In this document: positions 30,433 through 39,319 of the stretch, piece after piece | How the letters are laid out: every line of letters begins with the position of its first letter | Position numbering within the stretch: position 1 is the first letter of the stretch | Source: Acidobacteriota bacterium | GTDB lineage: Bacteria > Acidobacteriota > Terriglobia > Terriglobales > Acidobacteriaceae | NCBI GenBank assembly: GCA_013285705.1 | Contig: JABDHA010000002.1 | Location: 30,146-94,145 of the forward strand | Reading direction: 5' to 3' | DNA: 64,000 nucleotides | The notes under the pieces: generated by a model | The model's input: only the letters and a program-made list of their open reading frames with translations | The model's database searches: none | Told to the model about the DNA's origin: nothing | Program-made: the position numbers and the translations under genes

Positions 30433-30454
30433 TATCGTTGACCCGTTGGGTAAA

Positions 30455-31489
30455 TTACAGCTTTGGCTTCAGACCATCCAGGATTTCAAGGAAATTGTCG
30501 TCCACGGTCCGGTTCTTCGAGATGGCTTCCGCAATCGGAATGTCTTGAATTTCCGTTCCCTTCAGAACCACCAGCCGTCCAAAATTGCCCTTGTGGACTA
30601 AGTCAATCGCCGCCAAACCGTACCGGGTCGCCAGCATGCGGTCATAGGCCGTCGGAGTACCGCCGCGCTGCGTATGCCCCAGGTTGACCGAGCGCGTCTC
30701 ATAACCGGTCTTCGCCTCGATCTCTTCGGCCAGCGCCTGCCCGATACCGCTCAACCGTGCATGCCCAAATGAATCGACCTTCGCCCCGAGCGTAGCCTGC
30801 CCGCCGGTCGAAAGCTTCGCGCCTTCAGCCACCACGACAATGCCATACTTCTTGCCCTGGTCATGGTTGTATTTGAGCAGTGCGCAAACATGTTCGAGGT
30901 CGATCGGCTTCTCCGGAACCAGAACTACATGAGCGCCGCCCGCCACGCCTGCCGTCAGAGCAATCCAACCCGCATCGCGACCCATCACCTCGCAGACAAT
31001 GACGCGGTTGTGCGCTTCCGCTGTCGTATGCAGACGGTCAACAGCTTCCGTCGCGATAGAAACAGCCGTATCAAAGCCAAAGCAGGCATCCGTGCCATAC
31101 AGGTCGTTATCAATCGTCTTCGGCACGCCCACGCCCGGTACGCCAGCCTGAATCAGCGCATTGGTCACCGACTGCGTATCATCGCCGCCAATGGCGATCA
31201 GCGCGTCAATTTTGTTGGCCTTCAGCGTAGCCACGCACTTCTCAATGCCGCCTTCAATCTTGCGAACATTCGTGCGCGACGTGCGCAGAATCGTGCCGCC
31301 CTGGTCGAGAATGCCGTCGACGGACGCGAGCGTCAGCGGAATCGTATTGTTGTCCAGTACGCCGCGCCAGCCCTCAAGGAATCCAACAAATTCATCGCCG
31401 TAGTGAAAAATTCCCTTCTTCACAACTGCATGAATGACCGCATTCAGCCCGGGACAATCCCCGCCGCCAGTAAGCAAACCAACTCGCAT
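30455..31489 (-). CDS. pfkA: 6-phosphofructokinase (ATP- or PPi-dependent, PfkA family)
   Basis: GLLTGGGDCPGLNAVI, GGDDTQSVTNAL, PKTIDNDLYGTDACFGFDTA; GGAGGAG SD upstream of 31489. Confidence 0.93.
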   Translation of the reverse strand: MRVGLLTGGGDCPGLNAVIHAVVKKGIFHYGDEFVGFLEGWRGVLDNNTIPLTLASVDGILDQGGTILRTSRTNVRKIEGGIEKCVATLKANKIDALIAIGGDDTQSVTNALIQAGVPGVGVPKTIDNDLYGTDACFGFDTAVSIATEAVDRLHTTAEAHNRVIVCEVMGRDAGWIALTAGVAGGAHVVLVPEKPIDLEHVCALLKYNHDQGKKYGIVVVAEGAKLSTGGQATLGAKVDSFGHARLSGIGQALAEEIEAKTGYETRSVNLGHTQRGGTPTAYDRMLATRYGLAAIDLVHKGNFGRLVVLKGTEIQDIPIAEAISKNRTVDDNFLEILDGLKPKL

Positions 31490-31794
31490 GTTCCTCTTCT
31501 CCTCCAAAAAAAAAATGGGTCGGGATAGTTATGTGTTTTGCGAAGAATCGCGTAACTGTCTCAGCAAGATCATAGCTGGCCCAAGCGACGCGTTACAAAT
31601 CGGAATGAGCATCAGGAAACTGCCTATCTGGGTGTCAGGAAGAAGGAGGAATGTTTTTGAGAAATCAAAAATATGCTAGACCATGTGAGATTTTATCGGC
31701 TTGCCAACTCCATCGAACCAATCAACAAGTAGTCGTGCCTTCGCATCGGAAGAAGCGGGTGCCCCACGCTCCTCCCGCAATCGACTACCACAGA

Positions 31795-33585
31795 TTAACC
31801 CTTCGCAGTAGCCTCATCCACGTAGAACGCCGCAATCTCGTCAGCGTATTTTTGATTGATGATGCGGCGTTTCAACTTCAGGCTAGGCGTCAGCTCACCG
31901 TCGGCAAGCGACCACTCCTCCGGCACTACGCGGAAGCGCTTCATCGTCTCAAACTGCGCCAACCCTCCATTCACCTCGTCGACAATCGACTGATAACGGG
32001 CTACAACTTTCGCATCTGCCACCAGCTCACGCCGCGTCGGTGCACTGATTCCCTGCTGCTTCGCCCACTCTTCCAGGGCCACAAAGTTTGGAGAAATCAG
32101 CGCGCTCAAAAACTTGTGCTTGTCCCCGACCACTGCCGCCTGTCCGACAAACAAAAACGCTTTAAGCTTATTCTCAATCGGCTGCGGAGCTACCAGCTTT
32201 CCGCCTGAAGTCTTCAGCAGTTCCTTCTTCCGGTCTGTGATGTAGAGAAAGCCATCGTCATCGATACGCCCGATATCTCCCGTGCGAAACCAGTGCTCCG
32301 CGTCGAACGTCTCAGCCGTCTCGCCCGGTTTGTGCCAGTAGCCGGGAAAGACATTCGGCCCGCGCACCAACAGCTCGCCGTCTTCGGCAATGCGGCACTC
32401 AACGTTCGGCAGCGGCTTACCGACTGAACCAATGCGATACGCGGCCGTTGTGTTAATGGCCAGCACCGGAGATGTCTCCGTCAGCCCATAGCCTTCGAGG
32501 ATGCGAATGCCCACCCCGGCAAACCAGCTCGCAGTATCCATGCCCAACGGAGCGCCGCCCGCGATGTAGTAACGCACGCGGCCGCCAAAGCCCTGCTGAA
32601 TTTTGCTGAAGACCAGTTTGTTCGCCAGCTTCCAGCCCAGCCCTGTCGGCGCCTGTCCCTGCAGAATGTCTTCGCGATGCTTTTGTCCTGTCTTCACCGC
32701 CCATCCAAAGATGCGCTTCTTTGCACCGGATAAAGATGCCTGCCGCTCCGCCTCCTGCCGTACCTTTTCAAAGACACGCGGCACAGCCACCAGCACGGTC
32801 GGCCGAATTTCTTTAAGCGCAACCGGCAGCTTCTCAAAGCTGGGGCAATACGCCACGGTCGCTTGTTTCGTGTAGATCGCGTAGTCCAGGTGCCGTGCCG
32901 TAATGTGCGAGAGCGGTAAAAACGAGATACAAGCATCCTGCTGCGCGATATCAAACCCGGCCAGCGAGTAATTCACGTTGGAGGCAATGTTTCCATGCGT
33001 CAGCATCACACCTTTTGGCTCACCCGTTGTGCCCGACGTATAAATCAGCGTTGCCAGGTCATTAGGCGCAACATCGTACGCGGCGCGGTCAAACGCCGCA
33101 TCGCGCTCTGTGCCGCGACTGTCCGCATCCTTCAACAGTGACGACAGCAGCACCGCATCCGCCACGCCTTCATCATCCATCAGAACAATTTTCTCGATCG
33201 CCGTCTGGCTTCGTACTGTGGCCACCTTGTCATATTGCTGTCGCGACGAAACCACGGCCACGCGTGCGCCGGAGTCGGCTAGCAGCACACCGATCTGCTC
33301 AGCCGTCAGCGTCGGGTAGATCGGCACATCTACCGCGCCAATTGCCAGCGCAGCAAAATCGGCCACGGCCCACTCCCAGCGATTCTCCCCCAGAATCGCA
33401 ATGCGGTCGCCCTTCTGGATTCCCCATCGCCCCAGCGCTTCAGCAAACGTGCGCACGCGTTGATACATCTGCATGCCGGAAAATGCCTGCCACTTCCCTG
33501 CCGCATCCATATACAACACAGCGCGCGGCTGCGAACTTGTCGCTACCAGAAAGAAAATGTCATTGATCGTCTTGAGCTGAAGCAT
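31795..33585 (-). CDS. long-chain acyl-CoA synthetase (AMP-binding)
   Basis: LIYTSGTTGEPKGVMLTHGN, LEGYGLTETSPV, RTGDIGRIDDDGFLYITDRKKELLKTSGGK. Confidence 0.94.
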   Translation of the reverse strand: MLQLKTINDIFFLVATSSQPRAVLYMDAAGKWQAFSGMQMYQRVRTFAEALGRWGIQKGDRIAILGENRWEWAVADFAALAIGAVDVPIYPTLTAEQIGVLLADSGARVAVVSSRQQYDKVATVRSQTAIEKIVLMDDEGVADAVLLSSLLKDADSRGTERDAAFDRAAYDVAPNDLATLIYTSGTTGEPKGVMLTHGNIASNVNYSLAGFDIAQQDACISFLPLSHITARHLDYAIYTKQATVAYCPSFEKLPVALKEIRPTVLVAVPRVFEKVRQEAERQASLSGAKKRIFGWAVKTGQKHREDILQGQAPTGLGWKLANKLVFSKIQQGFGGRVRYYIAGGAPLGMDTASWFAGVGIRILEGYGLTETSPVLAINTTAAYRIGSVGKPLPNVECRIAEDGELLVRGPNVFPGYWHKPGETAETFDAEHWFRTGDIGRIDDDGFLYITDRKKELLKTSGGKLVAPQPIENKLKAFLFVGQAAVVGDKHKFLSALISPNFVALEEWAKQQGISAPTRRELVADAKVVARYQSIVDEVNGGLAQFETMKRFRVVPEEWSLADGELTPSLKLKRRIINQKYADEIAAFYVDEATAKG

Positions 33586-33720
33586 GCGGTGTGATTGGAC
33601 TCCCTGGCCTTGATCAATCTATCCGAGCGGCAACCGATTGCCAAGCAGGGAGAAAACATTGCTTGCATTTCGCCAGTGCTTCCCGCACTCTGTTACACAA
33701 CTTTCCTGTAGAGGGGCCCG

Positions 33721-34161
33721 ATGAAACAGCTTCTAGCGACGACCAACGATACAACGCTTGCCATCTGCCGTCTGGTTCTGGGAATTGTATTTTTTATGCA
33801 TGGCGCTCAATTAGCGCTGGGCTGGTTCGGCGGCTACGGTTTTGCGGCAACCATGCACTTCTTCACCGCGCAACTTGGTATTCCTGCCATCTTCGCAGCG
33901 CTTGCTATCCTCTCGCAGCTTCTCGGGGGCCTCGGTCTCATCGTCGGACTGCTGGGTCGCATCGCCGCCTTGGGCATTGCCATCACCATGCTCGTGGCCG
34001 TCCTCAAAATTCATCAGGCTTTTGGATTTTTCATGAACTGGTCTGGCACGCAGAAAGGTGAGGGTTACGAATACCATCTGCTCACCCTCGCGCTGTGCCT
34101 GCTCATTATGGTAAAAGGCTCCGGTGCTCTGTCGATCGACGGCGTCTTGAGCAAGACCTAA
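33721..34161 (+). CDS. DoxX family membrane protein
   Basis: 146 aa, four TM helices, RLVLGIVFFMHGAQ...GLGLIVGLLGR. Confidence 0.87.
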   Translation: MKQLLATTNDTTLAICRLVLGIVFFMHGAQLALGWFGGYGFAATMHFFTAQLGIPAIFAALAILSQLLGGLGLIVGLLGRIAALGIAITMLVAVLKIHQAFGFFMNWSGTQKGEGYEYHLLTLALCLLIMVKGSGALSIDGVLSKT

Positions 34162-34308
34162 CTTCTAAAATGGAATTATGGGCAGTGTGCAAGAGCTGTG
34201 AGCACGTCATCCATGCGTCTTTATAAGCATTTTCTGATCTCTGAGTTGCCAACGAAAAATCGACTTGATTTCTACAGCATTCAAGAAAATATCGCATAAA
34301 ATCACCGT

Positions 34309-34710
34309 ATGGCATCGTTGCTCACCCCACGGGAAACCGCACTGCGCCTCGGCATTTCCTACCCTACGGTCAAGCAGTGGCTCTATCAGGGCAAGCTCAA
34401 GGCGGTGAAAACCCCGGGTGGACATTACCGCATCCCTGAATCCGAATTAGACGGCCTGCTGCATAAGGCCAAGCAGCCGGAGACGCCCAAACGTCAAATG
34501 ATGCGCACCTTGAGCGGACGCAATCAGCTGGTGGGACGCATCGTTGAAATCAAGATTGATGGCCTGCTCGCTCAGATCAAGCTCTCTATCGGCGGACAGA
34601 TCATCAATTCCATCATCACCTCCGAAGCGGCTCGCGAGATGCAGCTTGAAGTCGGAGAAACGGTTGCCGCGCTGATCAAATCGACTGAGGTCATGGTGCT
34701 TCGTGTATAA
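34309..34710 (+). CDS. HTH + Mop (molybdate-binding) regulator
   Basis: ETALRLGISYPTVKQWLYQGKLKAVKTPGGHYRIPESEL; RNQLVGRIVEIKIDGLLAQIKLSIGGQIINSIITSEAAREM Mop domain. Confidence 0.88.
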   Translation: MASLLTPRETALRLGISYPTVKQWLYQGKLKAVKTPGGHYRIPESELDGLLHKAKQPETPKRQMMRTLSGRNQLVGRIVEIKIDGLLAQIKLSIGGQIINSIITSEAAREMQLEVGETVAALIKSTEVMVLRV

Positions 34711-35446
34711 GCTCTTCCTCTTGCTCTTATTCGCACCATTGGCTGCCGCGCAGACGTTACGTTTAGCTGCCGCAGCAGACCTGCAGCCGGTGATGCCGCC
34801 GATTCTGCAGGAATTCGAAGGAAAAACCAGCATTCACGTAGACGCCTCGTATCAATCCTCGGCGACGCTCACAACGCAAATTCAGAATGGCGCGCCATTC
34901 GATCTCTTCATGGCTGCAGATCTTTCCTTTCCGCAGCGGATCGTTGCCGCAGGACTGGCTGATTCGGATCAACCAGTCGCCTATGCACGCGGTACGCTCG
35001 TCTTGTGGACGCGCAATGACTCACCCTTTCGTCAGCTCTCGGTTGATACTCTGCGCGATCCAACGCTGAAGACCATTGCCATCGCCAATGCCGAACACGC
35101 GCCATATGGACGCGCGGCCGAAACCTCGCTCAAGAACCTTGGGCTCTACGATCAACTCAAACCAAAGTTTGTGACTGCAGAAAACATCGCGCAGACGGCT
35201 CAGTATGTCGACTCCGGCAACGCGCAGGTGGGGCTTATTTCCCTCACCTCCGCGCTTACTGAACGGCTGCACGCCAGCGGGCATTACATCGTCATGCCGC
35301 GCGATTTCTACCCGCCAATCCTTCAGGGCGCCGTCGTCTTGAAAAACTCCGCCAATAGAACGGCAGCACATCAGCTGCTCGATTTTCTGCTGTCGCCAGC
35401 CGTGCAGAAGGAACTCGCTGCGCGCGGCCTTGAGCCTCCGCACTGA
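34703..35446 (+). CDS. modA: molybdate ABC transporter substrate-binding protein
   Basis: LRLAAAADLQPVMPPIL, GAPFDLFMAADLSFPQRI; operon. Confidence 0.93.
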   Translation: MYKLFLLLLFAPLAAAQTLRLAAAADLQPVMPPILQEFEGKTSIHVDASYQSSATLTTQIQNGAPFDLFMAADLSFPQRIVAAGLADSDQPVAYARGTLVLWTRNDSPFRQLSVDTLRDPTLKTIAIANAEHAPYGRAAETSLKNLGLYDQLKPKFVTAENIAQTAQYVDSGNAQVGLISLTSALTERLHASGHYIVMPRDFYPPILQGAVVLKNSANRTAAHQLLDFLLSPAVQKELAARGLEPPH

Positions 35447-36108
35447 TGGATATCCAGGCACTCTGGCTTACGCTCAAACTCGCTACCGTCACTACCGTGC
35501 TTTTGTTGTGTTTTGCGATTCCTCTTTCTTTCTGGCTGGCATTTGGCAAAGCACGCTGGAAGATTGTGGTGGAAGCCTTGGCCACACTGCCTCTGCTTTT
35601 ACCGCCCACAGTTCTCGGATTCTATTTGCTCGTCCTGCTCGGCCCGCGCACTGCCCCTGGCCGATTGTTGATCCATCTCATCGGCCATCCTGTCGCGTTC
35701 TCTTTCAGCGGCCTCGTCATCGGATCGATGATTTACAGCCTTCCGTTCGCTGTGCAACCAATCACCAGCGGCTTCTCCGCCATCGCTCCCGAAATCCTCG
35801 ATGCAGCGCACCTGCTGGGCGCTAATCGTCTACGGGTGCTCATGGAAATCCTGCTCCCGCTTGCGCGCCGCGCCATCTTTACAGGAGCGATGCTCTGCTT
35901 TACGCATACCATCGGCGAATTCGGGGTGGTTCTCATGATCGGCGGTGACATTCCCGGAGCCACGCGGACGCTCTCGATTGCCATGTACGACCAGGTGCAG
36001 GACTTCCGCTATGCCCAGGCCAACCATACAGCGCTCCTCTTGCTGACGGTCTCGCTGGTAGCGCTCTTGTTTGTGTACGCCTGGGGAAGGCAGGTACGCC
36101 GTGCCTGA
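35446..36108 (+). CDS. modB: molybdate ABC transporter permease
   Basis: LPLLLPPTVLGFYLLVLLG, FTHTIGEFGVVLMIGGDIPGATRT. Confidence 0.94.
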   Translation: MDIQALWLTLKLATVTTVLLLCFAIPLSFWLAFGKARWKIVVEALATLPLLLPPTVLGFYLLVLLGPRTAPGRLLIHLIGHPVAFSFSGLVIGSMIYSLPFAVQPITSGFSAIAPEILDAAHLLGANRLRVLMEILLPLARRAIFTGAMLCFTHTIGEFGVVLMIGGDIPGATRTLSIAMYDQVQDFRYAQANHTALLLLTVSLVALLFVYAWGRQVRRA

Positions 36109-36874
36109 TCATGCACTCCTTACAGCGAACATTGCTCATCGCGTTGGCGCATTGGATCTACATATCAGCTTCAGCCTGACGTCGCCCTGGACCGTGCTCT
36201 TTGGTCCTTCCGGCGCGGGCAAAAGCACCATCCTTCGCATTCTTGCGGGACTTACCCAGCCGCAAGCGGGCATCATCACTCTGCAGCATCGAACACTGTT
36301 GGACGTAGAAAAAGGAATATTGATTCCTGCAGGTCAGCGAAAAATTGGATTCGTTACGCAACAACCTGCGCTCTTCCCGCATATGACCGTGCGTCGCAAC
36401 ATCGCATTCGGGCTGCAATCTCTGACTAAAGAAAAACGCGATCAACGCATCACAGAGATGCTGCGCCTTTTCCGCATCGAAGACTTGGCTGAGCGCCTTC
36501 CCGGGCGATTGTCTGGTGGAGAATATCAGCGCGTCGCGCTCGCTCGGGCATTAGCTCCCGAACCCAGATTTCTTTTGCTGGACGAGCCGTTTTCCGGCCT
36601 CGATGCCGACATGAAGGAATCGATACTAAATGAACTGACGACCTGGCTGGCTGCGCGCAGTGTGCCAACTCTCTATGTTTCGCACGACCTTGCTGAGGCC
36701 TACCAGACGGGTGGCGACGCAATCGTCATCGAGCAAGGCCGCACAGAGACACAGGGTCCTGTAGATCAGGTACTCGCTCCGCGCCGGGAACGGCTTCTGC
36801 GGCAACTTGGCATTGTCAGCCGACCCACACAGGTTCCGGTTCCAGGCGAATCGCAAACCGCTCCAAAACCTTAG
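36101..36874 (+). CDS. modC: molybdate ABC transporter ATP-binding protein
   Basis: FGPSGAGKSTILRILAG Walker A, LSGGEYQRVALARAL signature, LLLDEPFSGLD; GTG start overlapping modB. Confidence 0.92.
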   Translation: MPDHALLTANIAHRVGALDLHISFSLTSPWTVLFGPSGAGKSTILRILAGLTQPQAGIITLQHRTLLDVEKGILIPAGQRKIGFVTQQPALFPHMTVRRNIAFGLQSLTKEKRDQRITEMLRLFRIEDLAERLPGRLSGGEYQRVALARALAPEPRFLLLDEPFSGLDADMKESILNELTTWLAARSVPTLYVSHDLAEAYQTGGDAIVIEQGRTETQGPVDQVLAPRRERLLRQLGIVSRPTQVPVPGESQTAPKP

Positions 36875-37862
36875 CAACAATCGCATCGCGCAGTGCAGTC
36901 ATATCACTGGCCGACGCACCTCCGCGGTTGATAAGCGCCAATGTGTGCCGGCTGGAAATTCCGGCGCGTCCCAGTGCGTATCCTTTATGAAAGCCAGCCT
37001 GGTCCAGCAGCCATGCTGCGGGAATCTTCACCTGGCCATAGGCCGCTGGATAACTGGGTACGCTCATGCCGTCCATGCTCGCCGTGAGTCGTGCAAAATA
37101 CTCAGCAGAAATGATCGGATTCTTGAAAAAGCTCCCTGCGCTGCGGCAATCTGGATCACCGGCCACAATCAACATTCCCTTTTGGTGACGAATTTCCCGC
37201 ACGGCCGAGCTGACTTCCGACAGCGTAGGCTGGCGCGTCCAATTTTGGAAGTATCGCTTTAAATCTGCATAGGAAAGCGATGCATTTAAACTACTTCGTA
37301 GCCAGTAATCAACGCGAGTGACGATGTAACGGCCTCGCTCGGAGCTATTTAAAATACTGCGCCGATAGGCAAAGCCGCACTCCTTTGCATCCAGTTCAAC
37401 GTATTCCATCGCCCGCAAATCAAGTGCTCGAACCAGGCGAATCGTCTCCGCCACCTCCTGCCCATATGCGCCTACGTTCTGAACAGGCGTGCCACCCACG
37501 GTCCCGGGGATGCCTGCAAGGCATTCGATCCCGGCACAGTTTTGCCCCACGGCAAGGGTCACAAAAGCATCCCAGTCTTCGCCCGCAGCCACCGAAAACA
37601 TAGCCGATTCACTCGTTTTCTTTTGCTCAATGCCCTTCAGGGAAATTCGCAGCACAACGCCCGGAAAACCAGCATCGCTGACCAGCAGATTGCTTCCTCC
37701 GCCAAGAACGAATAGGGGTACGTTGCGTTTTTGGGCGAACCGGACAGCTTCCAGAACATCGTCTTCCGTGGATGCTTCCACAAACCAGCGCGCAGGACCG
37801 CCAATGCCAAAAGTTGTATAGGGAGCAAGAAGTACCTGTTCGAGAACCTGCATCAGCTTCAA
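36816..37862 (-). CDS. murB: UDP-N-acetylenolpyruvoylglucosamine reductase
   Basis: NTTFGIGGPARWFVEA-like TTFGIGGPARWFVEA, LGGGSNLLVSDAGFPGVVLRI, GIPGTVGGTPVQNVGAYGQEV, GSFFKNP. Confidence 0.95.
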   Translation of the reverse strand: MKLMQVLEQVLLAPYTTFGIGGPARWFVEASTEDDVLEAVRFAQKRNVPLFVLGGGSNLLVSDAGFPGVVLRISLKGIEQKKTSESAMFSVAAGEDWDAFVTLAVGQNCAGIECLAGIPGTVGGTPVQNVGAYGQEVAETIRLVRALDLRAMEYVELDAKECGFAYRRSILNSSERGRYIVTRVDYWLRSSLNASLSYADLKRYFQNWTRQPTLSEVSSAVREIRHQKGMLIVAGDPDCRSAGSFFKNPIISAEYFARLTASMDGMSVPSYPAAYGQVKIPAAWLLDQAGFHKGYALGRAGISSRHTLALINRGGASASDMTALRDAIVAKVLERFAIRLEPEPVWVG

Positions 37863-37949
37863 GATATATCAAGGGGGCTGGCGGGAGGCTTCAGACCTTC
37901 GTACAATAGGAACAGCCGGGCTTTATCCAGGCTGGAGGAACAAAAGCGA

Positions 37950-38375
37950 ATGTATCCAGAAATTATGGTTATTCCGATGCGTGAAGAGTTGGCTCGCGCA
38001 GGCATCAAGGAAGCGCGGACTGCGGAAGAAGTGGACGCCGCATTGGCAAAGCCTGGAACGACGATGGTGGTCGTCAATTCAATTTGCGGCTGTGCGGCCG
38101 GCAAAATGCGTCCCGGTGTACGCCTTGCATTGCAGAACGCCACTCTTCCCGATCAGTCGATCACCGTTTTCGCCGGCCAGGATCGCGAAGCAACCGAGCG
38201 CGCCCGTTCGTATTTTGAAGGCAATCCGCCGACCTCGCCCGCGATTGCTATCCTGCGCGACGGCAAGCTCGTGTACCTGATGCAGCGTTTCATCATCGAG
38301 AGCAACACGGCTCAGGCCATTGCCCAGGAACTTGCGCGTGCCTTCACTGAGCTCTGCGCGAAAGCTACAGCCTAA
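37950..38375 (+). CDS. BrxA/BrxB-type bacilliredoxin
   Basis: YPEIMVIPMREELARAG; VVVNSICGCAAGKMRPG with CGC motif; GGAGG SD. Confidence 0.88.
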   Translation: MYPEIMVIPMREELARAGIKEARTAEEVDAALAKPGTTMVVVNSICGCAAGKMRPGVRLALQNATLPDQSITVFAGQDREATERARSYFEGNPPTSPAIAILRDGKLVYLMQRFIIESNTAQAIAQELARAFTELCAKATA

Positions 38376-38393
38376 ACAACATTGGCGAAATAA

Positions 38394-38425
38394 AGAAAGC
38401 CCCGGCTTGCGCCGGGCTTTTCTTT
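38394..38425. terminator. rho-independent terminator
   Basis: GCCCCGGC-TTGC-GCCGGGC followed by T-run. Confidence 0.75.
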
Positions 38426-38434
38426 TTGTGGTAT

Positions 38435-39235
38435 TTAGTTCCCAGCCGGCACTGAGAAGTCGAGACCAGATTCCTGGTTTGTCCGTACCGTGGCGGCCAC
38501 GTCAATCGTATCCAACGGAATTTCCGGTCTGCGTCCGGAAGCTGCATCGTCAAGTACGTAGAGTGTTGTTTTTGTCACCGCGTAGTTGTGCACCTGCTGC
38601 GAATGTCCATCCTTGAAGACCAGCGTGATCGCAGCTTGAGGAAGCGGCTCAGGTACGCCTGGTGGTGGAGGAGGCACATCCTGCTGCGCCTGATACGTCA
38701 TCCCCGGCGCCTGTTCACTGTCGTTGGGCGCTGTTTCAGGTCCAGAGTTTCCATTGTCCCCAGCCTGCGACGCTTGTGCAGACTGGTCACCCGCATAGTT
38801 ATCTTGCGCATCGTAGCCGGACGGATAGTCCCAATATGAGTTCAACAGTCCAGGAACCAGATAGGTTGAATTTGCATAGTAATAAGGCCGGTAAGGCTGT
38901 CGATAGCCATGTGACGGATATGGATTTGAAGGGTGGTGATATCCGGCATATCCTGGCGGATTGCGCCAATTCCCATATGGCATACGATTTTGAGAACGGG
39001 CGGGCACGCTCCAGTTGTAGTGCGGCGGCCCATTGAAATTCCGTGGAGCAAGTGCAGGCCCAGACGAGAAATGAGCAGGCGAGCCAAAGCCTCCGCTCAT
39101 CCGGGGAGCTGACGGCGCAAACGAATGTGGCGCGGAAAACCCACCCGCATGTCCTGCTGAACCCGCGCGTTGCGCTTCAGCAGAAGGAGCCATGACCAAT
39201 CCGGCCAGCAAAGAACCAACCAGCAACCAGCGCAT
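38435..39235 (-). CDS. secreted Gly/Pro/Tyr-rich hypothetical protein
   Basis: Signal peptide MRWLLVGSLLAGLVMAPSAEAQ; low-complexity NPYPSHGYRQPYRPYYY. Confidence 0.75.
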   Translation of the reverse strand: MRWLLVGSLLAGLVMAPSAEAQRAGSAGHAGGFSAPHSFAPSAPRMSGGFGSPAHFSSGPALAPRNFNGPPHYNWSVPARSQNRMPYGNWRNPPGYAGYHHPSNPYPSHGYRQPYRPYYYANSTYLVPGLLNSYWDYPSGYDAQDNYAGDQSAQASQAGDNGNSGPETAPNDSEQAPGMTYQAQQDVPPPPPGVPEPLPQAAITLVFKDGHSQQVHNYAVTKTTLYVLDDAASGRRPEIPLDTIDVAATVRTNQESGLDFSVPAGN

Positions 39236-39319
39236 ATTGGCCTCCTTTGTTCCTATTAGACGCTTTTGCACGCCCGTCTGTTCTAGAAAATTAGCGGCTT
39301 TGCCATGATCAACAAAGCG

